A stretch of DNA of 64,000 nt from Pseudomonas sediminis (GCF_002741105.1 NZ_NIQU01000013.1:1-64000); one strand, 5' to 3'. Counted from the stretch's first letter, positions 36,511 through 47,593 are shown. A program made the numbers and translations. Notes: generated by a model from the sequence alone, not told the origin.

Positions 36511-37821
36511 ATGAACAACTCGATCAAAGCACTCGTTGCAGCCTCCTGCCTGTCCCTCACCGTGGTCGCCCAGGGTGCCGAAACCCTGACCATCGCCACG
36601 GTCAACAACAGCGACATGATCCGCATGCAGCGGCTCGCCAAGACCTTCGAAGAACAGAACCCCGACATCCGCCTGAAATGGGTGGTGCTCGAGGAAAACG
36701 TGCTGCGCCAGCGCCTGACCACCGATATCGCCACCCAGGGCGGCCAGTTCGACGTGCTCACCATCGGCATGTACGAGGCCGCGTTGTGGGGCGAGAAAGG
36801 CTGGCTGGAGCCGATGACCGAGCTGCCGGCCGACTACGACCTCGACGACGTATTCCCCTCGGTGCGCGAAGGCCTGTCGGCCAAGGGCACGCTGTATGCC
36901 CTGCCGTTCTATGCCGAAGCCTCGATCACCTATTACCGCAAGGATCTGTTCGAGCAGGCCGGCCTGGAAATGCCCGAGCAACCGACCTGGGAGCAAATGG
37001 CCGAGTTCGCCGACAAGCTGCATCAACCGGACAAAGGCGTCTACGGCCTGTGCCTGCGCGGCAAGGCCGGCTGGGGCGAGAACATGGCGCTGATCACCAC
37101 CCTGGCCAACGCCTACGGTGCGCGCTGGTTCGACGAGCAGTGGCAACCGGAATTCACCGGCAGCGAGTGGAAGAACGCCCTCAACTTCTACGTCGACAAC
37201 ATGAAGAAGTATGGCCCGCCCGGCGCGTCCAGCAATGGCTTCAACGAGAACCTGGCGCTGTTCAACAGCGGCAAGTGCGCACAGTGGGTCGATGCCAGCG
37301 TCGCTGGCTCCTTCGTCACCGACACCTCGCAGAGCAAGGTGGCCGACTCGGTCGGTTTCACCTTCGCGCCGACCCAGGTCACCGACAAGGGCGCTTCCTG
37401 GCTTTATTCCTGGGCGCTGGCGATTCCTACCAGTTCCAAGTCCAAGGACGCCGCCAAGACCTTCAGCGCCTGGGCCACTTCCAAGGCCTATGCCGAGCTG
37501 GTCGCCGAGAAGGATGGCGTGGCCAACGTACCGCCAGGCACGCGCGCCTCGACCTACAGCGATGCCTACATGCAGGCTGCGCCGTTCGCCAAGGTCACTC
37601 TGGACTCGCTGAAGAAGGCCGACCCGGCCAACCCCAGCGCCAAGCCGGTGCCTTACGTGGGCATCCAGCTGGTGACCATTCCCGAGTTCCAGGCCATCGG
37701 CACCAGTGTCGGCAAGCTGTTCGCCGCCGCGCTGACCGGGCAGATGCAGCCTGAGCAGGCGCTGCAGGCTGCCCAGCAGAGCACGGCCCGGGAAATGAAA
37801 CGCGCCGGGTATCCGAAGTAG
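36511..37821 (+). CDS. mtlE: Polyol ABC transporter substrate-binding protein
   Basis: 436 residues from MNNSIKALVAASCLSLTVVAQGA, a signal peptide cleaved near AQGA-ETL, with GAGAGGAG upstream; the in-frame ATG at 36466 would mask the signal peptide. Family 1 binding protein: TIATVNNSDMIRMQRLAKTFEEQNPDIRLKWV, GGQFDVLTIGMYEAALWGEKGWLEPM, LYALPFYAEASITYYRKDLFEQAG. Binds mannitol, sorbitol or arabitol in the periplasm. The next gene is separated by 228 bases containing a palindromic repeat. Confidence 0.94.
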   Translation: MNNSIKALVAASCLSLTVVAQGAETLTIATVNNSDMIRMQRLAKTFEEQNPDIRLKWVVLEENVLRQRLTTDIATQGGQFDVLTIGMYEAALWGEKGWLEPMTELPADYDLDDVFPSVREGLSAKGTLYALPFYAEASITYYRKDLFEQAGLEMPEQPTWEQMAEFADKLHQPDKGVYGLCLRGKAGWGENMALITTLANAYGARWFDEQWQPEFTGSEWKNALNFYVDNMKKYGPPGASSNGFNENLALFNSGKCAQWVDASVAGSFVTDTSQSKVADSVGFTFAPTQVTDKGASWLYSWALAIPTSSKSKDAAKTFSAWATSKAYAELVAEKDGVANVPPGTRASTYSDAYMQAAPFAKVTLDSLKKADPANPSAKPVPYVGIQLVTIPEFQAIGTSVGKLFAAALTGQMQPEQALQAAQQSTAREMKRAGYPK

Positions 37822-37835
37822 CCATCTTGCGGTCC

Positions 37836-38002
37836 CGTAGGGTGGGTTAGCGGCGCCATCCAACAGCCGTCAAAGCGCCGCAAATGAAGCGCGGCGCGTA
37901 ACCCACCAGGCGGTAGTCGGCGTTGCGTCGATGGTGGGTTACGGCGCCATGTTGACCGCGCAGCGACAGGGATGCTCGACAGGGCACCTAACCCACCCTA
38001 CG
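37836..38002. repeat. Palindromic intergenic repeat between mtlE and mtlF
   Basis: The outer ends are inverted: CGTAGGGTGGGTTAG at 37836-37850 and CTAACCCACCCTACG at 37988-38002, a perfect 15-base match. Internal motifs GCGTAACCCACC and GGTGGGTTACGG add further pairing. The left 22 bases are identical to 32181-32202. About 167 bases, no coding capacity, resembling a miniature mobile repeat. It should fold strongly in mtlE mRNA and could limit transcription into the permease genes. Confidence 0.8.
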
Positions 38003-38049
38003 TAACGCGCCATCCGCCATACCTCACCCATTCCGCCTTCGGAGGCATG

Positions 38050-38982
38050 ATGAATTCTCCGGCCATCGATACCCCCGCCGCGCAGGCCAGCACGCCGGTG
38101 GCGCACAAGCCTCGGCGCCTGGCGCCCGGCTGGTTTCTGGTCAGCCCTTCGGTCGCTTTGCTGCTGATCTGGATGATCGTGCCGCTGGGCATGACGGTCT
38201 ATTTCTCGCTGATCCGCTACAACCTGCTCTACCCCGGCGAGAACGACTTCGTCGGCCTGGAGAACTTCGAATACTTCGTCACCGACGCCGCCTTCCTGTC
38301 CGGCGCCGGCAATACCCTGCTGCTGGTCGGCAGCGTGCTGTTGATCAGCGTGGTGCTCGGCGTGCTGATCTCCGCGCTGCTGGAGGCCAGCGAGTTCTTC
38401 GGTCGCGGCATCGTGCGGGTGCTGCTGATCTCGCCGTTCTTCATCATGCCCACGGTCAGCGCACTGCTGTGGAAGAACCTGATCTTCCATCCGGTATCGG
38501 GGATTCTCGCCGCCATCTGGCAATTCTTCGGCGCCCAGCCGGTGGACTGGCTGGCGCACCACCCGCTGTTCTCGATCATCATGATCGTGTCCTGGCAGTG
38601 GCTGCCGTTCGCCATCCTGATCCTGATGACCGCCATGCAGTCACTGGATCAGGAGCAGAAGGAAGCCGCGCGCCTCGACGGCGCCGGCCCCATCGCCATC
38701 TTCTGGCACCTGACCCTGCCGCACCTGGCGCGGCCGATTGCCGTGGTGGTGATGATCGAGACCATCTTCCTGCTCTCGGTATTCGCCGAGATCTACACCA
38801 CCACCAGCGGCGGCCCGGGTTACGAGTCGACCAACCTCGCCTACCTGATCTACACCCAGGCGCTGCTGCAGTTCGACGTCGGCATGGCTTCGGCGGGCGG
38901 GCTGATCGCGGTGGTGATCGCCAACATCGCTGCCATCGTGCTGATCCGCATGATCGGCAAGAACCTGACCGACAAGCAGTGA
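38050..38982 (+). CDS. mtlF: Polyol ABC transporter permease 1
   Basis: 310 residues from the second of two adjacent ATGs (MNSPAIDTPAAQ), chosen because GGAGG at 38041-38045 is too near the first ATG at 38047. Six helices; the permease EAA loop is EQKEAARLDGAGPIAIFWHLTLPHLARPI. MalF-type sugar permease that pairs with MtlG in the inner membrane. Confidence 0.94.
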   Translation: MNSPAIDTPAAQASTPVAHKPRRLAPGWFLVSPSVALLLIWMIVPLGMTVYFSLIRYNLLYPGENDFVGLENFEYFVTDAAFLSGAGNTLLLVGSVLLISVVLGVLISALLEASEFFGRGIVRVLLISPFFIMPTVSALLWKNLIFHPVSGILAAIWQFFGAQPVDWLAHHPLFSIIMIVSWQWLPFAILILMTAMQSLDQEQKEAARLDGAGPIAIFWHLTLPHLARPIAVVVMIETIFLLSVFAEIYTTTSGGPGYESTNLAYLIYTQALLQFDVGMASAGGLIAVVIANIAAIVLIRMIGKNLTDKQ

Positions 38983-38992
38983 GGGCCCTGAG

Positions 38993-39826
38993 ATGCTGAC
39001 GCTGAAACAATCCCGTCGCCTGCAGAGCCTGATCATCGGCGCCCTGGCCTGGGCAATCGCCGCGGTGATCTTCTTCCCGATCTTCTGGATGGTGCTGACC
39101 AGCCTGAAGACCGAGATCGACGCCTTCGCCACGCCGCCGCAGTTCATCTTCACCCCAACGCTGGAGAACTACCTGCACATCAACGAGCGCAGCGACTACT
39201 TCGCCTTCGCCTGGAACTCGGTGCTGATCTCCGTCTCGGCGACGCTGCTGTGCATGTGCCTGGCCGTACCGGCGGCCTATTCCATGGCCTTCTTCGAAAC
39301 CCGCCACACCAAGCGCACGCTGCTGTGGATGCTGTCGACCAAGATGCTGCCGCCGGTGGGCGTGCTGGTGCCGATCTACCTGCTGGCCAAGCAGTTCGGC
39401 CTGCTCGATTCACGCCTGGCACTGATCATCATCTACACCCTGATCAACCTGCCGATCATCGTGTGGATGGTTTACACCTACTTCAAGGACATCCCCGTGG
39501 ACATCCTCGAAGCGGCGCGCCTGGATGGCGCCACCACCTGGCAGGAGATCGTCCGCGTGCTGCTGCCGATCGCTCGCGGCGGCCTGGCCTCGACCATGTT
39601 GCTGTCGCTGATCCTGTGCTGGAACGAGGCGTTCTGGTCGCTCAACCTGACCAGCTCCGCCGCCGCCCCGCTGACCGCCCTGGTGGCCTCCTACTCCAGC
39701 CCCGAGGGCCTGTTCTGGGCCAAGCTTTCCGCCGTTTCGACCCTGGCCTGTGCGCCCATCCTGATCTTCGGCTGGATCAGCCAAAAACAACTTGTACGCG
39801 GCCTGTCTTTCGGCGCGGTGAAATAA
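38993..39826 (+). CDS. mtlG: Polyol ABC transporter permease 2
   Basis: 277 residues, six helices, with the EAA loop DILEAARLDGATTWQEIVRVLLPIARGGLAS, as in MalG-type permeases. Starts ten bases after mtlF. Forms the membrane channel with MtlF, energised by MtlK. Confidence 0.94.
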   Translation: MLTLKQSRRLQSLIIGALAWAIAAVIFFPIFWMVLTSLKTEIDAFATPPQFIFTPTLENYLHINERSDYFAFAWNSVLISVSATLLCMCLAVPAAYSMAFFETRHTKRTLLWMLSTKMLPPVGVLVPIYLLAKQFGLLDSRLALIIIYTLINLPIIVWMVYTYFKDIPVDILEAARLDGATTWQEIVRVLLPIARGGLASTMLLSLILCWNEAFWSLNLTSSAAAPLTALVASYSSPEGLFWAKLSAVSTLACAPILIFGWISQKQLVRGLSFGAVK

Positions 39827-39841
39827 CGGGAGACTTTCCAC

Positions 39842-40945
<1,104 letters not shown>

Positions 40946-40971
40946 CGCCGCTCCACCACGGGATTTTTCAG

Positions 40972-42447
40972 ATGAAACTCAATCGCCAGCAGCTTTCCCG
41001 GCTTGGCGGCGCCGTCGCGCTGCCCAGCTACACCGCCGACATGATCCGCACCGGCATCGCCCATTTTGGCGTCGGTGGTTTTCACCGCGCCCACCAGGCG
41101 GTCTACACCGACGCCCTGATGAACCAGGGCCTGGCGCTGGACTGGGGTATCTGCGGGGTCGGCGTGCGCAGTGAAGACCGCGCCATGCGCGATGCCCTGG
41201 CCAGCCAGGATTACCTCTACACCCTGGTCGAACTGGGCGACGAGCCGAACCTGCCGGTGCGGGTGATCGGCGCAATCAACGACATGCTGCTGGCCGAAGA
41301 GTCGCCGCAGGCGCTGATCGACAAACTGGCCGACCCGGCGATTCGCATCGTCTCGCTGACCATCACCGAGGGTGGTTACTGCATCGACGACAGTACTGGC
41401 GAATTTCTCGCCGAGCTGCCAGCCATCCAGCACGACCTGCAACATCCCGAGTCGCCAAAGAGCGTGTTCGGCTTTCTCTGCGCCGCCCTGGCCAAACGCC
41501 GTGCCGCCGGCATCCCGGCCTTCACCCTGATGTCCTGCGATAACCTGCCGCACAACGGCGATGTCACGCGCAAGGCGCTGCTGGCCTTCGCCCACCTGGC
41601 CGACCATGAGCTGGCCACCTGGATCGACCACCACGTGAGTTTTCCCAACGCCATGGTCGACCGCATCACGCCGATGACCAGCGCCGCCCATCGCCAGCAA
41701 CTGGCTGAGCAGCACGGCGTCGACGATGCCTGGCCGGTGGTCTGCGAGCCCTTCGTGCAATGGGTGCTGGAGGACAAGTTCGTCAGCGGCCGCCCGGCCT
41801 GGGAAGCGGTCGGCGTGCAGTTCACCGACGACGTCACGCCCTACGAGGAAATGAAGATCAAGCTGCTCAACGGCAGCCACCTGGCGCTGACCTACTTGGG
41901 CTTTCTCAAGGGCTATCGCTTCGTCCACGAAACCATGAACGACCCGCTGATGCGCCAGTACGTCCGCACCTTCATGGACCTCGACGTGACGCCGCAGCTG
42001 GCGCCGGTGCCAGGCATCGACCTGAGCACCTACAAGGACACGCTGATCGAGCGCTTCTCCAACCAGGCCATCGCCGACCAGCTGGAGCGGGTCTGCTCCG
42101 ATGGCTCGTCGAAGTTTCCCAAGTTCATCGTGCCCACCCTGCATCGCCTGATTGAGGACGGCAAACCGCTGGACCGCGTGGCCCTGCTGGTCGCAGCCTG
42201 GGCGTTGTACCTCAAGGGCGTGGACGAAACCGGCGCCAGCTACCGCATACCCGACCCCCGCGCCGAACACTGCCAGGCACTGGTGGCAGACGATGCGCAA
42301 CTCACCGCACGAGTGCTCGGCGAGGAGGCGATCTTCGGCAGCGCACCGGGGCGTTCGGCCGAGTTCGTCGCCGCCTTCGAGCGCAGCCTGGCCAGCCTGC
42401 GCGAGCAGGGCGTGAGCCAGACCCTGCACAACCTGTTGCACGCCTGA
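40972..42447 (+). CDS. mtlD: Mannitol 2-dehydrogenase (polyol-specific long-chain dehydrogenase)
   Basis: 491 residues from MKLNRQQLSRLGGAVALPSYT; the frame upstream to 40618 overlaps mtlK. The NAD-binding region is RTGIAHFGVGGFHRAHQAVYTD. The catalytic set of the P. fluorescens enzyme is present at identical numbering: Asn191 (MSCDNLPHNG), Lys295, Asn300 and His303 (MKIKLLNGSHLALTYLG). Oxidises D-mannitol and D-sorbitol to fructose and D-arabitol to xylulose with NAD. Confidence 0.96.
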   Translation: MKLNRQQLSRLGGAVALPSYTADMIRTGIAHFGVGGFHRAHQAVYTDALMNQGLALDWGICGVGVRSEDRAMRDALASQDYLYTLVELGDEPNLPVRVIGAINDMLLAEESPQALIDKLADPAIRIVSLTITEGGYCIDDSTGEFLAELPAIQHDLQHPESPKSVFGFLCAALAKRRAAGIPAFTLMSCDNLPHNGDVTRKALLAFAHLADHELATWIDHHVSFPNAMVDRITPMTSAAHRQQLAEQHGVDDAWPVVCEPFVQWVLEDKFVSGRPAWEAVGVQFTDDVTPYEEMKIKLLNGSHLALTYLGFLKGYRFVHETMNDPLMRQYVRTFMDLDVTPQLAPVPGIDLSTYKDTLIERFSNQAIADQLERVCSDGSSKFPKFIVPTLHRLIEDGKPLDRVALLVAAWALYLKGVDETGASYRIPDPRAEHCQALVADDAQLTARVLGEEAIFGSAPGRSAEFVAAFERSLASLREQGVSQTLHNLLHA

Positions 42448-42463
42448 GGCCCTGGAGACGCAT

Positions 42464-43426
42464 ATGCCCAGCCTGCTCGCGCAACTCAAGCAGCACAGCG
42501 TGGTGGTCGCCGATACCGGCGACCTGGCCGCCATCGATCGTTTCCAGCCCGAGGACGCCACGACCAACCCATCGATCATCCTCAAGGCGCTGCAAGCCGG
42601 GCAGTACCAGCAGCAGGTAGACCACGCGCTGCGCCAGGCAATGGCCAGCGGCATTTCGGTCCCGGCGATCATTGCCGATGCCTGCGACCGGCTGGTGGTG
42701 AGCATGGGCGTGGAAATCCTCGCGGCGATCAGCGGCAAGGTCTCCACCGAAGTGCCGGCGGCGCTGTCCTTCGACACCGCGGCCACGCTGACGCGGGCAC
42801 GCTCGCTGCATCAGCGCTACCTGCAGCTGGGCATTCCCGGCGAGCGCGTGCTGGTGAAGATCGCTGCCACCTGGGAAGGCATTCAAGCGGCGCGGCAACT
42901 CGAGCGCGAAGGTATTCACTGCAACCTCACGCTGATCTTCAACCTGGCCCAGGCACGCGCCTGCGCCGAGGCCGGCATCTATCTGGTGTCGCCCTTCGTC
43001 GGGCGCATTCTCGACTGGCACAAGCAGCAAAACCCGAATGCCAGCTTCGACGCCGAGAACGATCCCGGTGTGTTGTCGGTGCGTCAGGTCTATCGCTTCT
43101 TCAAGCAGCATAACTACGCCACGGTGGTGATGGCAGCGAGCTTTCGCAACATCGGCGAAGTGCTCGCCCTGGCCGGTTGTGACCGGCTGACCATCAGCCC
43201 TGCACTGCTCGCCGAACTGGAGCAAAGTAGCGGCGAGCTGCAACCGGCATTGGTGGATGATGGCCGCCGCACACCCGCGCCGACCTGCCTCGACGAAGCG
43301 CAGTTTCGCTGGCAGATGAACGAAGACCCCATGGCCACGGAGAAACTCGCCGAGGGTATTCGCCAGTTCCATGCCGATCAGCTCGCCCTGGAAGCGCTGC
43401 TGATCGAGCGCATGCGGGAGCTCTGA
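42464..43426 (+). CDS. tal: Transaldolase, embedded in the polyol operon
   Basis: 320 residues. N-terminal DTGDLAAIDRFQPEDATTNPSIILKA and catalytic Schiff-base Lys132 (RVLVKIAATWEGIQAARQLE), the same number as in E. coli TalB; VSPFVGRILDWHKQQ follows. Interconverts sedoheptulose-7-P + GAP with erythrose-4-P + fructose-6-P. It starts 16 bases after mtlD and ends two bases before mtlY, so it is firmly within the operon, not a stray neighbour. The classic P. fluorescens mtl operon is described without it. Confidence 0.95.
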   Translation: MPSLLAQLKQHSVVVADTGDLAAIDRFQPEDATTNPSIILKALQAGQYQQQVDHALRQAMASGISVPAIIADACDRLVVSMGVEILAAISGKVSTEVPAALSFDTAATLTRARSLHQRYLQLGIPGERVLVKIAATWEGIQAARQLEREGIHCNLTLIFNLAQARACAEAGIYLVSPFVGRILDWHKQQNPNASFDAENDPGVLSVRQVYRFFKQHNYATVVMAASFRNIGEVLALAGCDRLTISPALLAELEQSSGELQPALVDDGRRTPAPTCLDEAQFRWQMNEDPMATEKLAEGIRQFHADQLALEALLIERMREL

Positions 43427-43428
43427 AC

Positions 43429-44928
43429 ATGTACCTCGGTATCGACTGCGGTACTCAGGGCACCAAGGCCCTGGTGCTGGATGCCGACAGCGGTCAGGTG
43501 CTCGGCGCCGGCAGCGCCAGCCATACGCTGCAGAGCGGCGCCAATGGCCGCCGCGAGCAGCAGCCGCAGCAGTGGCTGGAGGCCTTCGAACAGGCCACTC
43601 GACAGGCGCTGGCGGCCGCCGGAATCAGCGGCGAGCGGATTCTCGGTATCGGCGTCTCCGGCCAGCAGCACGGCCTGGTGCTGCTCGATGAACAGGGTGC
43701 GGTGCTGCGCCCGGCCAAGCTCTGGTGCGACACCGAATCGACCCCGGAGAACCAGCGCCTGCTCGATCACCTGGGTGGCGAGGGCGGTTCGCTACAACGC
43801 CTGGGCGTGGCCATCGCGCCCGGTTACACGGTGTCCAAACTGCTCTGGACGAAAGAACAGCACCCGGACCTGTTCGCCCGCATCGCGCATATCCTGCTGC
43901 CGCACGACTACCTCAACTACTGGCTCACCGGCCGGGCCTGCAGCGAGTACGGCGACGCCTCCGGTACGGGCTATTTCGACGTGCGTACGCGCAGTTGGGA
44001 CCGCGAGCTGCTGAACGTCATCGACCCCAGCGGGCGCCTTTGCAACGCGCTGCCAGAGCTGATCGAGCCGGATCAGCCGGTGGGCCAGATCCTCCCGCAG
44101 ATCGCCCGGCAACTGGGCCTGAACCCGGATGCAGTGGTGGCCAGCGGCGGCGGCGACAACATGATGGGCGCCATCGGCACCGGCAACATCCGCCCGGGTG
44201 CAATCACCATGAGCCTGGGCACCTCCGGCACCCTCTACGCCTACAGCGACCACGCGATGATCAGCCCGCACGCGCAGGTGGCGACCTTCTGCTCGTCATC
44301 CGGCGGCTGGCTACCGCTGATCTGCACCATGAACCTGACCAGCGCCACCGGGCTGATCCAGCAATTGCTGGAGCTGGACATCCAGACCTTCGGCGAGCTG
44401 GTCGAGCAATCGCCCATCGGCGCCGAAGGCCTGCTCATGCTGCCGTTCTTCAACGGCGAACGGGTGCCGGCATTGCCCAGCTCGCGCGCCAGCCTGCTGG
44501 GTATGGACAGCGACAACCTGACCCGCGCCAATCTGTGCCGGGCGGTGGTCGAAGGCACCAGTTTCGGCCTGCGCTACGGCCTCGACCTGCTGCGCGCTAG
44601 CGGCCTGCAGAGCCAGACCATCCGCCTGATCGGCGGCGCGGCGAAGAGCCCGGTATGGCGCCAGGTGATCGCCGACATCATGGGCACGCCACTGGTCTGC
44701 CCGCAGCACACCGAAGCCGCCGCGCTGGGCGCCGCCATCCAGGCCGCCTGGTGCCTGACGCCCGGCGCGGATCGCCAGGCGCAGCTGGTCGCGCTGTGCG
44801 AGCGTTGCGTGCATCTGGATGCCAGCACCCAGACGCAGCCAGACCCAGCGCGCACGGCGCAGTACGAAATGGTCTATCAACGCTACCGCGAGCACGTCAG
44901 CCTGCTTGCCGATAGCACACCGGCGTGA
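43429..44928 (+). CDS. mtlY: Xylulokinase
   Basis: 499 residues of the FGGY kinase family. N-terminal MYLGIDCGTQGTKALVLDADSGQVLG; middle ISGERILGIGVSGQQHGLVLLDEQG and LWCDTESTPEN; C-terminal ATP-binding RLIGGAAKSPVWRQVIADIMGTPLV. Phosphorylates D-xylulose, the product of arabitol oxidation by MtlD, to xylulose-5-P. Start ATG is two bases after the tal stop. Confidence 0.95.
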   Translation: MYLGIDCGTQGTKALVLDADSGQVLGAGSASHTLQSGANGRREQQPQQWLEAFEQATRQALAAAGISGERILGIGVSGQQHGLVLLDEQGAVLRPAKLWCDTESTPENQRLLDHLGGEGGSLQRLGVAIAPGYTVSKLLWTKEQHPDLFARIAHILLPHDYLNYWLTGRACSEYGDASGTGYFDVRTRSWDRELLNVIDPSGRLCNALPELIEPDQPVGQILPQIARQLGLNPDAVVASGGGDNMMGAIGTGNIRPGAITMSLGTSGTLYAYSDHAMISPHAQVATFCSSSGGWLPLICTMNLTSATGLIQQLLELDIQTFGELVEQSPIGAEGLLMLPFFNGERVPALPSSRASLLGMDSDNLTRANLCRAVVEGTSFGLRYGLDLLRASGLQSQTIRLIGGAAKSPVWRQVIADIMGTPLVCPQHTEAAALGAAIQAAWCLTPGADRQAQLVALCERCVHLDASTQTQPDPARTAQYEMVYQRYREHVSLLADSTPA

Positions 44929-44957
44929 GAGCGCCACGACTTTAGACGGAGACGCAC

Positions 44958-45911
44958 ATGTACCTGGTCTGTGGCGAAGCGCTGTTCGACGTGTTCATCC
45001 AAGGTGACAGCGCACGTGGCAATGAGCTGGCCTTCAAGGCCATCGCCGGTGGCTCGCCGTTCAACGTGGCGCTGGGCTTGCGCCGGATGGGCGCCGACTC
45101 GGCGCTGTTCACCGGGATTTCCTCAGACAGCCTCGGCCAACATTTGCGCCAGGTACTGCGCGACGAGGGCGTGAGCGATACCTATCTGATCGCCAGCGAT
45201 GCGCCGACCACCCTGGCGATGGTCGGCCTGGACGCCGCCGGCTCGCCGCACTATTCCTTCCGCGGCGAAGGCTGCGCCGACCGCCTGCTGCTCGCCGAGC
45301 ACCTGCCAACACTGGATGCCCACGTGCGCGGCCTGCATGTCGGGTCGTTCTCACTGGTGGTGGAGCCGGTGGCCAACACCCTGCTGCAGCTGGTACAGCG
45401 CGAACATCAGCAACGCCTGATCAGCCTCGACCCCAACGTACGTCTCGGCCCGGCGCCGGATATCGCCCTCTGGCGCGAACGCGTCGAGACCTTCGCCCGC
45501 TACGCTCATCTGATCAAGGTCAGCGAAGAGGATCTGCAACTGCTTTACCCCGAGCGCGACCCGCAGCAGGTCGCGGCAAGCTGGCTCAATGAACGCTGCC
45601 AACTGGTGTTTCTCACCCACGGCAGCAAAGGCGCCAGCGTCCACAGCCGCCACGGGCACTGGTCGGCACCGGCGGTGGAGGTACACACCCGCGACACCGT
45701 CGGCGCTGGCGATACCTTCCAGGCCGCGCTGCTCAGTTACCTCACCCGCCACGCACTGGACACTCCCGAAGCGCTGGCGACGCTGAGCCGTGAGCAGATC
45801 AACGACATGCTGCGCCTGGCTATCGAGGCGGCCGCGCTGACCTGCTCGCGAGTCGGCCCTGACCTGCCCTATCTGCACGAGCTGGACCGCCATCACCTGG
45901 CAGCGCGCTGA
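44958..45911 (+). CDS. mtlZ: Fructokinase (PfkB family)
   Basis: 317 residues. PfkB signatures: FKAIAGGSPFNVALGLRRMGADSALFTGISSD near the N-terminus, and the C-terminal VHTRDTVGAGDTFQAALLSYL with the catalytic Asp of GAGD. Phosphorylates fructose formed by MtlD to fructose-6-P. It begins with GGAGACG upstream, 29 bases after mtlY. Confidence 0.94.
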   Translation: MYLVCGEALFDVFIQGDSARGNELAFKAIAGGSPFNVALGLRRMGADSALFTGISSDSLGQHLRQVLRDEGVSDTYLIASDAPTTLAMVGLDAAGSPHYSFRGEGCADRLLLAEHLPTLDAHVRGLHVGSFSLVVEPVANTLLQLVQREHQQRLISLDPNVRLGPAPDIALWRERVETFARYAHLIKVSEEDLQLLYPERDPQQVAASWLNERCQLVFLTHGSKGASVHSRHGHWSAPAVEVHTRDTVGAGDTFQAALLSYLTRHALDTPEALATLSREQINDMLRLAIEAAALTCSRVGPDLPYLHELDRHHLAAR

Positions 45912-45924
45912 AGAGGATTACCCG

Positions 45925-47589
45925 ATGCCTTACGCCCCGTCCGCCCAGGACGTCACCCGACTGCCCAGCTGGCAGGCGCTGAGCAAACATCGCCAGGCGC
46001 TGGACGGCTTCAACCTGCGCCAGGCATTCGCTGAAGACCCACAGCGTTTCGAACGCTTTTCCCTGGATGACTGCGGCCTGTTCCTCGATTACTCGAAGAA
46101 CCTGATCGACGAGCGCACGCGTGGCCTGCTGGTCGACCTGGCCAGGGACGCCGGCCTGACGCAGGCCATCGCGGCGTTGTTCGAGGGTGCGCAGGTCAAT
46201 GCCTCGGAGCGCCGCCCGGCCTTGCATACGGCGTTGCGCCGGCCGCTGGGCGACCGCGTGCTGGTCGATGGCGAGGACGTGATGCCAGAGGTGCATCGCG
46301 CCCTGCTACGCATGAGCGAGCTGGTCGGGCGCGTGCATCACGGCCTGTGGCGCGGCTATAGCGACAAGCCCATCACCGATGTGGTCAATATCGGCATCGG
46401 CGGCTCCTTTCTCGGCCCGCAACTGGTCTCCGAGGCGCTGCTGCCCTTCGCCCAGCGCGGCGTACGCTGCCACTACCTGGCCAATATCGACGGCAGCTCG
46501 TTTCAGGAGCTGGCCGCCAAGCTGAGCGCCGAGACCACGCTGTTCATCGTTTCGTCGAAAACCTTCAGCACTCTGGAAACCCTGAAGAACGCACAAGCGG
46601 CGCGCGGCTGGTACCTGGCCCAAGGCGGCCCGGAGGAAGAACTGCACCGGCATTTCATGGCGGTGTCGAGCAACGTCGAGGCTGCCAAAGCCTTCGGTAT
46701 AAGCGAAGAAAACATCCTGCCGATGTGGGATTGGGTCGGCGGGCGCTACTCGCTGTGGTCGGCCATCGGGCTGCCGATCGCCATGTCCATCGGCATCTCC
46801 AATTTCAAGGAGCTGCTCACCGGCGCCTATCGCATGGACCTGCACTTCCAGCAGGCGCCGTTCGAACGCAACATGCCGGTGCTGCTGGCCCTGCTCGGCG
46901 TCTGGTACGGCAACTTCTGGGGCGCGCAGAGCCACGCCATCCTGCCGTACGACCATTACCTGCGAAACATCACCAAGCACCTGCAGCAGCTGGACATGGA
47001 GTCCAACGGCAAACGCGTGCGCCAGGACGGCAGCGCCCTGCAGATCGCCAGCGGTCCGGTGATCTGGGGCGGTGTCGGCTGCAACGGCCAGCACGCCTAC
47101 CACCAGTTGCTGCACCAGGGCACGCAGCTGATCCCCGCGGACTTCATCGTTCCGGTGAGCAGCTACAACCCGGTGGCCGACCATCACCAGTGGCTGTTCG
47201 CCAACTGCCTGTCGCAAAGCCAGGCGTTGATGCTTGGCAAGAGCCACGCGGAGGCCGAAGCCGAGCTGCGCGCCCAGGGCCTGAGTGAAGACGAGGTACA
47301 GCGCCTGGCGCCGCACAAGGTGGTACCAGGCAACCGCCCCAGCAATACCCTGGTGCTGGAGCGGGTCAGCCCTGGTCGCCTGGGCGCACTGATCGCCCTC
47401 TACGAGCACAAGGTCTTCGTGCAGAGCGTGATCTGGGGCATCAACGCCTTCGACCAGTGGGGCGTGGAGCTGGGCAAGGAATTGGGCAAGGGCGTCTACT
47501 CGCGCATGGTCGGCAGCGACCCCAGCGGCGCCGAAGACGCCTCCACCCAAGGTCTGATCAATTTCTTCCGCAGCCACCATCGCGGCTGA
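45925..47589 (+). CDS. pgi: Glucose-6-phosphate isomerase
   Basis: 554 residues. Pgi signatures include DVVNIGIGGSFLGPQLVSEALLPF, FIVSSKTFSTLETLKNAQAARGWY, MWDWVGGRYSLWSAIGLPIAM, and GINAFDQWGVELGKELGK. Starts 13 bases after mtlZ with AGAGGAT upstream, so it is the last gene of the polyol operon. It converts the fructose-6-P made by MtlZ and Tal to glucose-6-P for the Entner-Doudoroff or oxidative pentose route. A mobile-type repeat begins five bases after the stop. Confidence 0.96.
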   Translation: MPYAPSAQDVTRLPSWQALSKHRQALDGFNLRQAFAEDPQRFERFSLDDCGLFLDYSKNLIDERTRGLLVDLARDAGLTQAIAALFEGAQVNASERRPALHTALRRPLGDRVLVDGEDVMPEVHRALLRMSELVGRVHHGLWRGYSDKPITDVVNIGIGGSFLGPQLVSEALLPFAQRGVRCHYLANIDGSSFQELAAKLSAETTLFIVSSKTFSTLETLKNAQAARGWYLAQGGPEEELHRHFMAVSSNVEAAKAFGISEENILPMWDWVGGRYSLWSAIGLPIAMSIGISNFKELLTGAYRMDLHFQQAPFERNMPVLLALLGVWYGNFWGAQSHAILPYDHYLRNITKHLQQLDMESNGKRVRQDGSALQIASGPVIWGGVGCNGQHAYHQLLHQGTQLIPADFIVPVSSYNPVADHHQWLFANCLSQSQALMLGKSHAEAEAELRAQGLSEDEVQRLAPHKVVPGNRPSNTLVLERVSPGRLGALIALYEHKVFVQSVIWGINAFDQWGVELGKELGKGVYSRMVGSDPSGAEDASTQGLINFFRSHHRG

Positions 47590-47593
47590 CCAC

